Of a stretch of DNA of 18,256 nt, positions 1-5,235 are shown piece after piece. How positions within the stretch are numbered: the stretch's first letter is position 1; each line of letters starts with the position of its first letter. The notes under the pieces are model-generated. The model saw only the letters and a program-made list of their open reading frames with translations. It was not told the origin of the DNA and did not search any database. This DNA comes from DASVXQ01 sp046727955 (lineage in GTDB: Bacteria > Actinomycetota > CALGFH01), in assembly GCA_046727955.1 (NCBI GenBank), contig JBKPDO010000254.1:1-18256 (forward strand). The letters are read 5' to 3'. The position numbers were made by a program, and so were the translations under genes.

Positions 1-596
1 GGAGCGGCCGCTGTGGCCGGGGCGGCGGCCTGCGACGCGGCCTGCGCCTGCGACGCGGCCTGGGCCGAGGCGGCCGCCTTGGCAGCGGCGGCATCCTGCG
101 CCTTGCGGGCGGCGGCGAGCTCGGCCGGCTCGACCGCGCCCTCCTCCAGCGGGTCGGGCGGCGGCACCGTGTAGGCCCACTCGCGCAGCCGCTCCTTCTC
201 GTGGGTCAGCGCCTCGTGCGAAGGCTCCGCGTACTCGAACTCCGGGCTCCAGAAGAGCGCGTCGAAGGGGCACACCTCCACGCAGATCCCGCAGTACATG
301 CACAGCGCGAAGTCGATCGCGAAGCGGTCGAGCACGTTGCGCGTGCGGGCGCGGCCCCCCTCCTTGGGCGCCGCGATCTCCTTGTGGGAGTCGATGTAGA
401 TGCACCAGTCCGGGCACTCGCGCGAGCAGAGCATGCAGACGGTGCAGTTCTCCTCCACTAGGGCGATCACGCCGCGGGTCCGGGCGGGGAGGTTGGGCTT
501 GACGTGCGGGTACTGCACGGTGGCGGCCCTCCGGGACATCGTCCTGAAGGTCACGCCGAGCCCCTTGATCAGCCCGGTCCCCTTGAGCGCTGGCAT
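1..596 (-). CDS. nuoI: NADH-quinone oxidoreductase subunit I, second copy (NuoI2), 3' end beyond window
   Basis: The frame opens at ATG 596, two bases after the nuoH2 stop, and stays open to the left edge (198 codons seen). It encodes a two-[4Fe-4S] ferredoxin-like subunit. Ligand motifs are CTVCMLCSRECP and CMYCGICVEVCP, the C-x2-C-x2-C-x3-CP pattern for clusters N6a and N6b, which pass electrons from the peripheral arm towards NuoB in complex I. The first motif is followed by DWC, an extra cysteine absent from the other NuoI in this window. About the last 35 visible residues are a low-complexity tail rich in Ala, Gln and Ser (AQAASQAQAASQAAA). NuoI proteins usually end soon after the second cluster, so this is an extension. 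It is the last visible gene of the A2-B2-C2-D2-H2-I2 cluster. Family assignment is firm; the true C-terminus is not visible. Confidence 0.93.
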   Translation of the reverse strand, partial: MPALKGTGLIKGLGVTFRTMSRRAATVQYPHVKPNLPARTRGVIALVEENCTVCMLCSRECPDWCIYIDSHKEIAAPKEGGRARTRNVLDRFAIDFALCMYCGICVEVCPFDALFWSPEFEYAEPSHEALTHEKERLREWAYTVPPPDPLEEGAVEPAELAAARKAQDAAAAKAAASAQAASQAQAASQAAAPATAAA

Positions 597-598
597 CT

Positions 599-1585
599 TC
601 AGAACCCCACCTTCACGAAACCGACGACCAGGATGAGCAGCAGGGACACCGGCACCAGGCGCAGCCAGGCGAACGACTGCAGCTGGTCCTCGCGGAGCCG
701 CGGGTAGGTCGAGCGCAGCCAGATCACCACGAACGACAGCGCGAGGACCTTGAGCAGCAGCCACCAGGGGCCGGACGGGATGATGAAGCCCTTGTAGCCG
801 CCGAACCACAGCGTCGCCGCGATGGCCGCCTGGACCACGATCCCGGCGTACTCGGTGAGCAGGAAGAACGCGAAGCGCAGCCCGGTGTACTCGGTCAGGT
901 GGCCGAACACCAGCTCGGAGTCGGCCACCGGCATGTCGAACGGCGGCCGCGTCAGCTCGGCGAGCGCCGCCGCGCCGAAGATGAAGAACGCGAACCAGTG
1001 CCAGGGGTAGACGATGTTCCAGACGGTGCCCTGGCGCTCGACGATCACCGCCAGGTCGGCCGAGCCCGCCTGCATCGCCACGGCCGCCGCCGCCAGCACC
1101 AGCGGCAGCTCGTAGGCGATCAGCTGCGCCGCCGCCCGGATGCCGCCCATCAGCGAGTACTTGTTCGCGCTGGACCAGGCCGCCATCAGGGTGCCGATCA
1201 CGCTGACGCTGCCGAGCGCCAGCACCACGAACAGGCCCACGTCCGAGCGGATCGGGACCAGGTCCGGCCCGTACGGCAGGAAGCCGAACAGCAGGACGGT
1301 CGGGATCAGCGCGACCGCCGGCGCCAGCGCGAACACCCACCGGTCGGCGGCCTTGGGGATGACGCTCTCCTTCTGGACGAACTTGATCCCGTCGGCGACC
1401 AGCTGCAGCACGCCGTGGAAGCGACCGGCCTCCATGGGACCGAGCCGCGCCTGCATGTGGGCCATGACCTTGTGCTCCATGTAGCCCACCAGCAGCGGGA
1501 CGGTCAGGAACACCAACAGGATCACGACGACCTTGACCGGCATCAGCACCCAGTAGTGCGACAGCCAGTCCCGGACTTGACTCAC
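599..1585 (-). CDS. nuoH: NADH-quinone oxidoreductase subunit H, second copy (NuoH2)
   Basis: A 328-aa polytopic membrane protein with about eight hydrophobic segments. It belongs to the NuoH/ND1 family, which forms the quinone cavity at the junction of the membrane and peripheral arms. The first-loop signature is diverged: GYMEHKVMAHMQARLGP then LVADGIKFVQKE, where the other NuoH here has YLERKVVAWMQTRIGPNRVG and LADGIKLFFKED. The acidic loop reads LAELTRPPFDMPVADSELV, so one Glu of the usual PEAETELV is Val. The assigned start is GTG 1585, with AGGGGG seven bases upstream. Both lie inside a GC-rich repeat unit, so the repeat supplies the initiation region. ATG 1543 (residue 15) would keep the first membrane helix but has no clear ribosome-binding site. 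It lies downstream of nuoD2 (124-nt gap) and two bases before nuoI2. Confidence 0.95.
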   Translation of the reverse strand: MSQVRDWLSHYWVLMPVKVVVILLVFLTVPLLVGYMEHKVMAHMQARLGPMEAGRFHGVLQLVADGIKFVQKESVIPKAADRWVFALAPAVALIPTVLLFGFLPYGPDLVPIRSDVGLFVVLALGSVSVIGTLMAAWSSANKYSLMGGIRAAAQLIAYELPLVLAAAAVAMQAGSADLAVIVERQGTVWNIVYPWHWFAFFIFGAAALAELTRPPFDMPVADSELVFGHLTEYTGLRFAFFLLTEYAGIVVQAAIAATLWFGGYKGFIIPSGPWWLLLKVLALSFVVIWLRSTYPRLREDQLQSFAWLRLVPVSLLLILVVGFVKVGF

Positions 1586-1705
1586 CGGGGCACCCCCTGA
1601 TCCACCGGGGGACCAACGCTCGGCCTTGCTTCGCGCTCTGGTATCCGCCCCGGGCCTCGCTCTTGAGCCCCCCGGACCCCCCGGGGGTTCCCCGGACCCC
1701 TCCGG
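1583..1705. repeat. GC-rich palindromic repeat units in the nuoD2/nuoH2 gap
   Basis: This gap holds two blocks of the repeat family found in nuoN, nuoM and nuoG. At 1583-1612 are two CACCGGGG-type units, the first followed by CACCCCC and the second by GGACC. At 1665-1705 is a block ending in a complete core, GGGGTTCCCCGGACCCC plus TCCGG (1684-1705). The last three bases of the coding-strand unit at 1583-1585 form the GTG start assigned to nuoH2. The intervening 1613-1664 shows nothing recognisable. Unlike the other copies, this one lies mostly between genes, five bases from the nuoD2 stop. Confidence 0.8.
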
Positions 1706-1709
1706 CTCA

Positions 1710-2948
1710 TCATCGATCGATGTCCCCCACGATGAAGAACATCGAGCCCATCACCGCGATCATGTCGGGCACGAGCGTTCCCTTCAGCAGGTACGGCAGC
1801 GAGGAGATGTTGTTGAAGGAAGGCGTGCGCATCTTCAAGCGCCAGGGCGTCTTCTCGTTGTGCGAGACCATGTAGTAGGAGAGCTGGCCCAGCGGGTTCT
1901 CGGTGCGCACGTAGGCGTGGCCCCGCGGGGCGCGGACGACCTTGGGCAGCTTGACGCTGACCGGCCCGGGCGGGATGCGGTCGTGGACCTGCTCGATGAT
2001 CTTCAGTGACTCCTTCATGCGCGCGATCAGCATGTGGAAGCGGTCGTAGCAGTCGCCGTTGGAGCCGGTCGGCACGTCGAATTCGACCTGGTCGTAGAAG
2101 CAGTACGGCTCGGTCCTGCGGGCGTCCTCCGGGACCCCGGAGGCCTGCAGCGGCGCTCCGGAGACGCCGTAGGAGCAGGCCACGTCGGCCGGGAGCACGC
2201 CGATCCCCTTGGTGCGGGCCATGAAGATCTCGTTGCCAAGGACAAGGTCCTCGTACTCGCGCAGGCGCGCGCGGATCTTGGGGACCAGCTCGCGTGACAT
2301 CCGCAGGGCGCCCCTGGGCAGGTCGTCCTTGAGCCCGCCCACCCGGCAGTAGGTGAGGTGCAGCCTGCCGCCGGTGATCCATTCCATCAGCGCCTGGATC
2401 TCCTCCCGCTCGCGGAAGGCGTAGAACATCGGCGTGATGGCGCCGAGCTCGAGCGGATACGAGCCGACGAACATCAGGTGATTGAGCACCCGCGTCCACT
2501 CGGCCATCAGCATCCTGATCCAGGTCGCCCGGTCCGGCACCTCCAGCCCCATCTGCTTCTCGACCACCAGGGCCACGCCCAGCTCGTTGCAGACGGCGGA
2601 GACCCAGTCGTGGCGGTTGACCAGGGCGATGATCTGCCGGTAGTCGCGCGCCTCGGCGAGCTTCTCGAAGGAGCGGTGCATGTAGCCGATCACCGGTTGC
2701 GCGTCCTCGATCATCTCGCCGTCGAGCGTCACCAGCACCCGCAGCACCCCGTGGGTGGCCGGGTGCTGGGGGCCGACGTTGAGCGTCATGTCCTGGGTGT
2801 GCAGGACCCGGTCGGCCTTGTCCCTGATGATGATGCCGACCCCGGTGCCGTCGGCGGCCTGGAAGGCGGCGGCCTGTCCCGCCGCGCTGGTGGTCGCGTC
2901 CGCCGCGGCGCGTGGGCCGCCGTTCCCGCCTTGCTGGTCGATAGCCAC
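1710..2948 (-). CDS. nuoD: NADH-quinone oxidoreductase subunit D, second cluster (NuoD2)
   Basis: A 412-aa 49-kDa-type subunit, related to NiFe-hydrogenase large subunits. It forms the wall of the quinone pocket next to NuoB. Family motifs are NVGPQHPATHGVLR, with the quinone-site histidine in HPATHG; then GYMHRSFEKLAE; NRHDWVSAV; and the C-terminal end FFIVGDIDR. I place the start at GTG 2948 because GGGGAG precedes it by seven bases and it lies four bases after the nuoC2 stop. An in-frame ATG at 3002 would overlap nuoC2. The first 45 or so residues are Gly/Ala-rich and probably disordered. NuoC and NuoD are separate genes here, not the fused NuoCD of E. coli. No E, F or G subunit follows; the next gene is nuoH2. 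Confidence 0.96.
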   Translation of the reverse strand: MAIDQQGGNGGPRAAADATTSAAGQAAAFQAADGTGVGIIIRDKADRVLHTQDMTLNVGPQHPATHGVLRVLVTLDGEMIEDAQPVIGYMHRSFEKLAEARDYRQIIALVNRHDWVSAVCNELGVALVVEKQMGLEVPDRATWIRMLMAEWTRVLNHLMFVGSYPLELGAITPMFYAFREREEIQALMEWITGGRLHLTYCRVGGLKDDLPRGALRMSRELVPKIRARLREYEDLVLGNEIFMARTKGIGVLPADVACSYGVSGAPLQASGVPEDARRTEPYCFYDQVEFDVPTGSNGDCYDRFHMLIARMKESLKIIEQVHDRIPPGPVSVKLPKVVRAPRGHAYVRTENPLGQLSYYMVSHNEKTPWRLKMRTPSFNNISSLPYLLKGTLVPDMIAVMGSMFFIVGDIDR

Positions 2949-2952
2949 GGTG

Positions 2953-3444
2953 CTACTCCCCTGGTTCCTTGGCCCCGGGCCAGGGCTTGGCCTCCCTGGC
3001 AAGCAAGGCGAACTCCTTGCGCAGCGGATAGCCCTCGAACTCCTCGGGCAGGAGCAGCTTGGCGAGGTTCGGGTGGCCGTCGAAGACCACGCCGAACAGC
3101 TCGGCGGTCTCGCGCTCGTGCCAGTTGGCCCCCGCCCAGAGGTCGTGCACCGTCGGCAGGTGGCCGCCGTCGCGCGGCACCACCGTGCGCACCTGCAGGT
3201 GGTGGCGATTGTTGGTGGAGTAGACGTGCAGCACCACCCCGATGCCCGCCTCCTCCTCGTCTACTCCGCAGAGGAAGTCGAAGAAATTGCAGGAGACGTC
3301 GGCGTCGCCGCGCACGTGCTCGGCCACGCGGCGCCAGTCGCTGGGCGCGACCGTCGCCGTCAGCAGACCGAACGAGATGTCAGGTGTGAAGGTGTCCTCT
3401 CCCATCTCCGCGACCAGGTGGTCGCGCAGGGCCTCAGCGTCCAT
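2953..3444 (-). CDS. nuoC: NADH-quinone oxidoreductase subunit C, second cluster (NuoC2)
   Basis: A 163-aa 30-kDa-type peripheral-arm subunit of complex I. It carries the family signature WHERETAELFGVVFDGHP followed by LLLPEEFEGYPLRKEF, matching the usual W-x-ERE-x-x-D-x-FGV-x-F-x-GHP ... PLRKD pattern, though with Ala-Glu where Tyr-Asp is common. It has no membrane segment and acts as a scaffold between NuoD and NuoB. The start is ATG 3444, two bases after the nuoB2 stop, which suggests translational coupling. The tail (REAKPWPGAKEPGE) is hydrophilic. Length is somewhat below the common 180-220 residues. Confidence 0.94.
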   Translation of the reverse strand: MDAEALRDHLVAEMGEDTFTPDISFGLLTATVAPSDWRRVAEHVRGDADVSCNFFDFLCGVDEEEAGIGVVLHVYSTNNRHHLQVRTVVPRDGGHLPTVHDLWAGANWHERETAELFGVVFDGHPNLAKLLLPEEFEGYPLRKEFALLAREAKPWPGAKEPGE

Positions 3445-3446
3445 GG

Positions 3447-4022
3447 CTACGCACCCACCGCGGTCTTGCCGGAGGGTGTGGTCAGCTCGGTGGGCGCGCC
3501 GGGCACGGGGTCGCCGCCCCCGACCACGATCGGCTCGAGCTCGCCGCGGGCGTAGCGCTCACGCAGCGACTCCTTGCCGATGCGCTCCTGCAGCTTGATG
3601 ATGCCGTGCAGGAGCGCCTCGGGCCGCGGCGGGCAGCCGGGGACGTACACGTCCACCGGGATGATCTGGTCGACTCCCTTGGTGACCGAGTAGGAGTCCC
3701 AGTAGGGACCGCCGCAGTTGGAGCAGGAGCCGAAGGAGATCACGTACTTGGGCTCCGGCATCTCGTCGTACAGGCGCTTGATGGCAGGAGCCATCTTGTC
3801 GGTCAGCGTCCCCGAGACCACCAGCAGGTCGGCCTGCCGGGGGCCGTGCGCGAAGGGGATCACGCCCAGGCGGATGAAGTCGTGCCGAGCCATAGAGGTG
3901 GCGATGAACTCGATCGCGCAGCACGCCAGCCCGAAGTTGAACACCCAGAGCGAGTACTTCCGCCCCCAGTTGAAAACGAACTTGATCGGCTGGGGCAGCT
4001 CGACCGCGTCGATCAGACCCAT
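3447..4022 (-). CDS. nuoB: NADH-quinone oxidoreductase subunit B, second cluster (NuoB2)
   Basis: A 191-aa PSST-type subunit that carries cluster N2, the final electron donor to quinone. Ligand motifs are visible in order: the tandem cysteines in GLACCAIE, the cysteine in SFGSCSNCGGPY, and PGCPPRPEALLHG. SNC adds a cysteine where many NuoB proteins have ANG. The motif GPRQADLLVVSGTLTDKMAP is also typical. The start is ATG 4022, which overlaps the 3' end of nuoA2 by ten bases. The same frame is open far upstream (to 4757), but that extension is out of frame with nuoA2 coding and has no NuoB similarity, so I reject it. The C-terminal 30 residues are Gly/Pro/Thr-rich and probably flexible. Confidence 0.96.
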   Translation of the reverse strand: MGLIDAVELPQPIKFVFNWGRKYSLWVFNFGLACCAIEFIATSMARHDFIRLGVIPFAHGPRQADLLVVSGTLTDKMAPAIKRLYDEMPEPKYVISFGSCSNCGGPYWDSYSVTKGVDQIIPVDVYVPGCPPRPEALLHGIIKLQERIGKESLRERYARGELEPIVVGGGDPVPGAPTELTTPSGKTAVGA

Positions 4023-4378
4023 TTCAGGACACCCTTCCGAAAGGCATAGAGCAGGCCGACGGCGAGGACGGCGATGAACACCACCATCTCCCAGACCGCG
4101 GCCACCCCCAGCGACGAGAACACCACCGCCCAGGGGAAGAGGAAGACACTCTCGACGTCGAAGATGACGAACAGGAAGGCGAAGACGTAGTAGCGGATCT
4201 GTGTCTGGGACCAGGCCGTGCCGATCGGCGTCATGCCGCTTTCGTAGGTGGTGAGCTTGCCCGCGGTCGGCCGGCTGGGCCGCAGCGCCCAGTTGACCCC
4301 GAAGGCCAGGGCAAGGAACCCGATCGCGAGCACCAGCAGCCCGGCCAGCGTGCCGTACGCCTGGAAGTACTGGGTCAT
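4013..4378 (-). CDS. nuoA: NADH-quinone oxidoreductase subunit A, second cluster (NuoA2)
   Basis: A 121-aa protein with three hydrophobic segments, of the NuoA/ND3 family. It lies at the membrane end of the quinone tunnel. The signature loop and helix read LTTYESGMTPIGTAW and then FAFLFVIFDVESVFLFPWAV, with the conserved acidic residues of the second helix. The loop has ESG where many homologues have ECG; ESG also occurs in E. coli NuoA, so this is not a defect. The start is ATG 4378, preceded by GAGGGAG only three bases away. A longer frame reaches 4681, but the extra residues look non-conserved. It is the first gene of the second nuo cluster; a possible promoter lies about 130 bases upstream. 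Confidence 0.95.
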   Translation of the reverse strand: MTQYFQAYGTLAGLLVLAIGFLALAFGVNWALRPSRPTAGKLTTYESGMTPIGTAWSQTQIRYYVFAFLFVIFDVESVFLFPWAVVFSSLGVAAVWEMVVFIAVLAVGLLYAFRKGVLKWV

Positions 4379-4407
4379 CGACTCCCTCGATTCCAACCTG
4401 CGGGCGC

Positions 4408-4436
4408 CCACACCGAGCGGCACAGACCCGGTGTGG
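4408..4436 (-). promoter_or_regulatory. Inverted repeat in the nuoA2 leader
   Basis: CCACACC at 4408-4414 and GGTGTGG at 4430-4436 are a perfect 7-bp inverted repeat with a 15-base loop, about 30 bases upstream of the nuoA2 ATG. As RNA it could form a leader hairpin; as DNA it could be an operator. A further CCACACC lies at 4484-4490, so an alternative pairing is possible. No function can be assigned from sequence alone. Confidence 0.4.
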
Positions 4437-4503
4437 CATCGGGACGGCCGGCCTCGGCGTCGCAGCGCAGGCGCGGCGAACCGCCACACCTGGCTCGGCA
4501 CGC

Positions 4504-4534
4504 ATTCTATGCCACTCTCGGCAACCGCAGCCAA
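4504..4534 (-). promoter_or_regulatory. Candidate sigma-A-type promoter for the nuoA2 operon
   Basis: On the minus strand, TAGAAT (complement of 4504-4509) is a good match to the -10 consensus, in the most AT-rich part of this gap. A weak -35, TTGGCT (complement of 4529-4534), is 19 bases upstream, slightly longer than optimal. Transcription would start near 4497 and leave a leader of about 120 bases containing the inverted repeat at 4408-4436. This is inferred from motif and position only. Confidence 0.35.
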
Positions 4535-4673
4535 TCGTAAAGCGGCAGGTAGATGCCGGTTTTTCGCACGAACGAACAAGCTCTGGAAGCCGCGCCGAGG
4601 CGAGGCCGGCTGCAGCAGGGTGATCTTGGAATCGATGGCCCGAAGGTCGTCGGGATCGCTGGTGACACCCCTG

Positions 4674-4719
4674 GTTGGCAAGAAATGTCACAACCCGGGG
4701 GAGATCGCCTGCTATCACC
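4674..4719. promoter_or_regulatory. Conserved two-block motif, copy 1 (nuoA2/small-gene region)
   Basis: GTTGGCAAGAAATGTCA (4674-4690) is followed after 22 bases by TATCACC (4713-4719). The same two blocks, in the same orientation and with the same 22-base spacing, recur at 7989-8034. The second block also shares CTG just before it (10 of 11 bases from 4709 to 4719 match). Relative to minus-strand genes it reads GGTGATA ... TGACATTTCTTGCC and lies about 300 bases before nuoA2. Relative to the plus strand it ends 36 bases before the small gene's ATG, and TGCTATCAC could act as an extended -10. It could be an operator of the nearby HTH regulator or a shared promoter. Confidence 0.6.
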
Positions 4720-4755
4720 GGTGTACCACTGGTCCAGCCCAAGGAGCAGCGCGTC

Positions 4756-5235
4756 ATGTGGTCCCTGGGGCGGCTCGAGAGCCTCCTCTACGCCGACGAG
4801 GTCGCGGCCGCCCTGGGCGAGCCGGTGCGACCGCCGACCTGCGTCGCTCTCGGCGCCGCGGCCCAGATCTGCGTGTGGCGGTCGGCGAAGAGCCCGCGCT
4901 GCTCGCTGACGCTCACCGCCATCGTGGGGCCGCTGGCCGCGCACACCCTGCAGGTCGAGCGGCGCCTCGGCGTGCCGGTCGCCGGTGTCGGAGACGAAGG
5001 CTACCTGCGCGCCACCGGGCTGGTGTGCGTGCTCCGCTGCGGCGGGCACGTGCTCAAGCTGGTCCTGAACGGCTCGCGCGCGCCCGGCCCGGCGGCAGCG
5101 GTCGTGCGACTCGCCCGCCTGGCCGCCGAGCGCGTGGAGCGGGCAGCCGGGCCGGGAGGTTCGCCACGGCTCCAGGGCCCTCCCCACGGATCACCCCGGG
5201 GCCCCCTCCCCGACGACCCAGAGCAGGCGGGGTAG
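4756..5235 (+). CDS. Small protein of unknown function (159 aa)
   Basis: I do not recognise this family with confidence. ATG 4756 has AAGGAG (4741-4746) nine bases upstream, which is the best start; the frame is also open from 4675. Residues 1-125 look like a folded domain: ESLLYADEVAAALGEPV, cysteines in PTCVALG, QICVW and PRCSL, then VAGVGDEGYLRATGLVCVLRCG and LARLAAERV. The GxGDE-Y step with a Cys near the N-terminus loosely recalls small actinobacterial DUF3558-like proteins, but there is no signal peptide or lipobox, so that is only a resemblance. The last 30 or so residues are Pro/Gly-rich, and the end lies antisense to the last 45 bases of the convergent regulator gene. The predicted product is soluble. 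It is the only plus-strand gene in the window and may be functionally linked to the regulator. Confidence 0.6.
   Translation: MWSLGRLESLLYADEVAAALGEPVRPPTCVALGAAAQICVWRSAKSPRCSLTLTAIVGPLAAHTLQVERRLGVPVAGVGDEGYLRATGLVCVLRCGGHVLKLVLNGSRAPGPAAAVVRLARLAAERVERAAGPGGSPRLQGPPHGSPRGPLPDDPEQAG

Larger units (their letters stand above)
4379..4755. other. Divergent intergenic region between nuoA2 and the small plus-strand gene
   Basis: This is 377 bases without a convincing gene. It separates the minus-strand nuoA2 operon from a plus-strand gene starting at 4756. It contains an inverted repeat in the nuoA2 leader, a candidate minus-strand promoter around 4504-4534, and the conserved two-block motif at 4674-4719. 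The stretch 4504-4570 is locally richer in A and T than the coding DNA around it. Open frames crossing it are long only because stop codons are rare at this base composition. Confidence 0.6.

Noticed and set aside
899..1600. Long plus-strand frames opposite nuo genes (also 2358-3389, 6373-8055, 9160-10992, 11674-12366)
   Set aside because: Their products are rich in Arg, His, Asp and Gln with no domains, as expected for antisense shadows of high-GC genes; the minus-strand frames carry clear family motifs.
4050..4100. NuoA2 loop has ESG instead of ECG, suggesting a lost key cysteine
   Set aside because: E. coli NuoA also has ESG at this position, so it is normal variation.
4674..4693. Possible Rex (redox repressor) operator: minus strand reads TTGTGAC-ATTTC-TTGCCAA
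   Set aside because: The known Rex site is an 18-base TTGTGAA-N4-TTCACAA palindrome. This one has a 5-base spacer and a mismatched right half, and the second copy of the motif has TTTGACA in place of the left half.
5189..5220. GATCACCCCGGGGCCCCC at the 3' end of the regulator resembles the palindromic repeat
   Set aside because: It lacks the GGGGTTCCCCGGACCCC core and matches only a short GC-rich part, which is expected by chance at this composition.
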